Positions 4,360 to 6,913 of a stretch of DNA of 6,913 nucleotides are shown here, one piece after another. The DNA comes from Methanomicrobiaceae archaeon (GTDB taxonomy: Archaea; Halobacteriota; Methanomicrobia; Methanomicrobiales; Methanomicrobiaceae). Position numbers and translations under genes: made by a program. Below the pieces are notes generated by a model that was not told the DNA's origin, searched no databases, and saw only the letters and a program-made list of their open reading frames with translations. How positions within the stretch are numbered: the first letter of the stretch is position 1; each line of letters starts with the position of its first letter. The stretch lies in the NCBI GenBank assembly GCA_030628325.1, contig DAOVRB010000053.1, forward strand, positions 1 through 6,913, in the 5' to 3' direction.

Positions 4360-6099
4360 ATGTTATTTAAACATAACGGAATATTAAAAGACAATTATGA
4401 CCACTGGCCGGCAATTATTGCAATACTGACAGTTGTTGCAATAATAGTCTGCATTCTTGGCACAATATGGGGGGTTAACTCCGTATTTCCACAACTGTTT
4501 TATTTCCCTATTATTCTTTCAGTATTTTTTTATCCAAAAAAAGGGTTTCTTTTTTCAATAGTCCTTGTACTGTCGTATCTGGGCATTGTAATTCTGCTAA
4601 ACCCGGGTTTTCAGGAGATACTGGCTACAGGAGTAAGAGCAATAACTCTGATCGGAGTTGCACTGACAGTCTCCATACTAAACACTGCATTTTTCAGAGT
4701 GAAAAACCGCTACCAGACGCTTTTTGAGACAGTCCCTGCTCCTGTTGTTGTAATTGACAACTCAGGACGAATTACAGATATCAACAGAAATTTTACAAAA
4801 CAGTTTGGTTACACCAGAGATGAAATTCTGGGCAATATATTCTATGAAATGCCGTTCATCCCAGATGATAAGAGAGAATTATTAAAAAAGAAGTGGAAAA
4901 AATCCCTTATAAGTGAAATACCCGAGCCATATGATATTGAACTGAACACGAAATCCGGTACACCGGTAGTCTGCAGAATTTATTCTTCAGTATTTTTAGA
5001 AGCAGATGATATTTTTATATCAGAAATTATAATAACAGATATTTCCAGGACTGTCAGATCCAAACAAAAAATAAAGGAAAATAAAAAGCGCTTTAACAGT
5101 TTCTTTAACAATATCAACAACAGTAGTGCAATTCTTGAGGTAAATAAGGATTGTAATGCCTTCATTATAAAGGACATTAATAATGCCTGTGAAATCAGCA
5201 TGAAGAAAAATAAGGCAGATATATTGGGGCGTGACATACGGGAGTTGTATACCTGTGATGCGGGTGCCAGAGTCTATAATGCAATGGTAGACATTTGCAA
5301 AACAGGTATATCAAAAAAACTGGAAACAATGTTCTTTGACTCCACAGAGTTCTCAGGGTGGAAAGAGACATATCTCTATAAACTGCCATCCGGTGAGATA
5401 GTTGTCATTTTTGACGATATAAGTGAATACATTCAGGTCCGGGATGAACTCAGAGACTCTCTCAGTGAAAAAGATATTTTGTTGCACGAAATCCACCACC
5501 GCGTAAAAAATAACCTGCAGATCATCTCAGGCATTCTTCAGTTACAGAAATTTCGTGCAAATACTAAAGAGGTGTCTGAACCACTCTATGAGTGTATTAC
5601 CCGAATCCATGCTATGGCAAGGGTACAGGAAAACATCTACAGAACAGGAAAAATTTCAAACATTAATATTGCTGAATGTCTGGCAGATCTGTGTGAATAC
5701 CTGATTTATTCTTCCTGTTCAGAATCTGAGAACATATCACTTGTGCTGGACTGTGATCAGGAACTCACCCTTGATGCCGACAGGATTATCTGCTGTGCCC
5801 TGATTACTAATGAATTGCTGACAAATTCTCTTAAACATGCATATAAACCAGACGAAACAGGTAAAATAGAGATATCATTTATCAAAGATGATGAGAATAA
5901 TTACGTATTCAGTGTAAAGGATTACGGGGTTGGAATACCAGATAACATCGATTTCCACAGAATGGATTCACTCGGAATGCAGCTTGTAATTAACATAACA
6001 ACACAACTCCATGGAACAATAAAACATTATAATGATCAGGGAACAGAATTTGTCATAAGTTTCCCTGCAGATAACGGAAAAGAGGAGAATCATAAATGA
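4360..6099 (+). CDS. Membrane PAS sensor histidine kinase, HisKA_2 type
   Basis: This is a 579-residue membrane kinase. About four hydrophobic segments (near 16-38, 45-60, 63-81, 88-110) form an N-terminal domain clearly related to that of the divergent sensor (FPQLFYFPII, KKGFLFS). A PAS domain at about 117-228 (VIDNSGRITDINRNF, GYTRDEILG, ending ITDISR) is followed by a second, more divergent PAS-like segment at about 244-356 (ending FDDISEY). The kinase core is complete. The HisKA_2 H-box is LLHEIHHRVKNNLQIISG (374-391), with H379/H380 as phospho-acceptor candidates. The N-box is TNELLTNSLKHAY (N484, N489), the G1 box DYGVGIP (521-527), a G2-like motif SLGMQL (537-542), and the end GTEFVISFP (561-569). 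It should autophosphorylate in the cytoplasm and pass phosphate to the overlapping downstream regulator. The signal is unknown. Base composition is visibly more AT-rich than the divergent sensor. A TATA box and leader support the start. Confidence 0.96.
   Translation: MLFKHNGILKDNYDHWPAIIAILTVVAIIVCILGTIWGVNSVFPQLFYFPIILSVFFYPKKGFLFSIVLVLSYLGIVILLNPGFQEILATGVRAITLIGVALTVSILNTAFFRVKNRYQTLFETVPAPVVVIDNSGRITDINRNFTKQFGYTRDEILGNIFYEMPFIPDDKRELLKKKWKKSLISEIPEPYDIELNTKSGTPVVCRIYSSVFLEADDIFISEIIITDISRTVRSKQKIKENKKRFNSFFNNINNSSAILEVNKDCNAFIIKDINNACEISMKKNKADILGRDIRELYTCDAGARVYNAMVDICKTGISKKLETMFFDSTEFSGWKETYLYKLPSGEIVVIFDDISEYIQVRDELRDSLSEKDILLHEIHHRVKNNLQIISGILQLQKFRANTKEVSEPLYECITRIHAMARVQENIYRTGKISNINIAECLADLCEYLIYSSCSESENISLVLDCDQELTLDADRIICCALITNELLTNSLKHAYKPDETGKIEISFIKDDENNYVFSVKDYGVGIPDNIDFHRMDSLGMQLVINITTQLHGTIKHYNDQGTEFVISFPADNGKEENHK
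6082..6087 (+). promoter_or_regulatory. Ribosome binding site of the receiver-PAS regulator inside the kinase 3' end
   Basis: GAGGAG ends 8 bases before the ATG at 6096 and lies in the last codons of the kinase. With the ATGA overlap of start and stop it decides this start over the later in-frame ATG at 6114, which would cut into the first strand of the receiver. Confidence 0.75.
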
Positions 6100-6913
6100 C
6101 TGGCAGCAAAATAATGATTGTTGAGGATGAAGCGCTCGTTTCAATGGTTTTAAAAGAAACCCTCACAATGTTTGGATATAATGTCACCGGCATTGCCTAC
6201 AATGGGTATGATGCCATCCAGAAAGCAGGTGAAAACCGGCCTGACCTGATATTAATGGATGTCAATCTGGAAGGTGATATTGATGGTATTGAAACTGCAG
6301 AAAGAATTTTAGATCTCTATGACATCCCGGTAATATATTTATCTGCATATTCAGATACTGGTACTCTTCTGAGGGCAATGAAAACGCAGCCTTACGGATA
6401 CCTCCTGAAACCATTTGAACAGAATGATTTATACAAAAACATTGAACGGGCACTTTACAAATACAAAATAAAAAAGAAACTCAATCCTGAAAAGGAGATA
6501 ATTGATTCAACATTGTCACACATTCCTGATGCATTTATAGCAGTAAATACAGAGGGAAAAATAACTCAGATTAATTCTCCTGCAGAAGAGATGACGGGAT
6601 GGAAAAACAGTGAAATAAAGGGTGAAGATTTCTGTGAAACCTTTTCAATAAATACCAAAGGAACCACTGAATTAATGAGTCTACTCAGAAAAAAAGGAAA
6701 TAATCAGGTATCAATGACTTACTGGCCGTCCAGAATCCCTATTGTCACAAAACAGGATGAGACAATACACATCTCAATCAATATTATATTAATAAATGAT
6801 AAAAAAGGCAACATCAATCAGATTCTCTTTATTTTACGGCCTAAATCAGATTCTAATGTTATAGACAATGTACTGAATTCTCCTATACCTGCAACTGAGA
6901 AAGGAATTGTCCA
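6096..6913 (+). CDS. Response regulator with receiver and PAS domains, 3' end outside the window
   Basis: The frame runs open from the ATG at 6096 to the window edge, giving at least 272 residues; it has no stop in the window. Residues 4-125 are a complete receiver: acidic residues E10-D11 (IMIVEDE), phospho-acceptor D55 (LILMDVNLEG), S83 in the switch position (IYLSAYSD) and K105 in LLKPFEQ. A basic helical linker (about 120-135) leads to a PAS domain from about 137 (STLSHIPDAFIAVNTEGKI, INSPAEEMTGW, ending near ILFILRP at 243-249). A less conserved tail follows (SDSNVIDNVLNSPIP), so another domain may lie beyond the edge. The gene overlaps the kinase stop by ATGA, a sign of translational coupling, so it is very probably that kinase's phospho-acceptor. 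No DNA-binding domain is visible in the part present; the output may be another PAS, a kinase or diffuse protein contact. Confidence 0.94.
   Translation, partial: MTGSKIMIVEDEALVSMVLKETLTMFGYNVTGIAYNGYDAIQKAGENRPDLILMDVNLEGDIDGIETAERILDLYDIPVIYLSAYSDTGTLLRAMKTQPYGYLLKPFEQNDLYKNIERALYKYKIKKKLNPEKEIIDSTLSHIPDAFIAVNTEGKITQINSPAEEMTGWKNSEIKGEDFCETFSINTKGTTELMSLLRKKGNNQVSMTYWPSRIPIVTKQDETIHISINIILINDKKGNINQILFILRPKSDSNVIDNVLNSPIPATEKGIV

Overview
The window looks like the chromosome of a methanogenic archaeon, most likely of the Methanomicrobiales. The reasons are an archaeal-type four-subunit pyruvate:ferredoxin oxidoreductase (separate porA and porB), TATA-box promoters with GGAGG/GGTG ribosome binding sites, T-run termination, and a dense group of PAS-rich two-component genes of the kind common in that order. 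The species assignment is inference; no rRNA or other marker is present.

Layout. Positions 1-353 hold the 3' end of porA. It is followed without a gap by porB (354-1247), the TPP-binding subunit of pyruvate synthase. A hairpin plus an 8-T run (1248-1310) closes that operon. A gene-poor spacer runs to 1522. The minus strand then carries a two-gene unit, read right to left: a membrane PAS sensor (3997-2258) followed by a response regulator with an unassigned helical C-terminus (2176-1523). A 362-bp divergent intergenic region (3998-4359) has one good TATA promoter facing each way. Between and beside the promoters lies a conspicuous set of inverted repeats. The plus strand then carries a complete membrane PAS histidine kinase (4360-6099) and, overlapping it by ATGA, a receiver-PAS response regulator (6096 to past the window end).

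How the genes relate. The two divergent sensors share a recognisable four-segment membrane domain but have different signalling ends. The plus-strand protein has an intact HisKA_2/HATPase kinase core. The minus-strand protein stops after a dimerisation-like helical hairpin, has aspartate where the phospho-accepting histidine is expected, and has no ATP-binding domain. The locus therefore looks like two related signalling pairs, one with a kinase and one without, back to back on a shared regulatory region. The kinase-less sensor and its regulator may need a kinase in trans, possibly the neighbouring one; this is a hypothesis.

The points most worth a second look are the kinase-less sensor with its orphan-output regulator, the shared membrane domain on the divergent pair, and the nested inverted repeats at 4065-4258, which could be a MITE-like element or a double operator.
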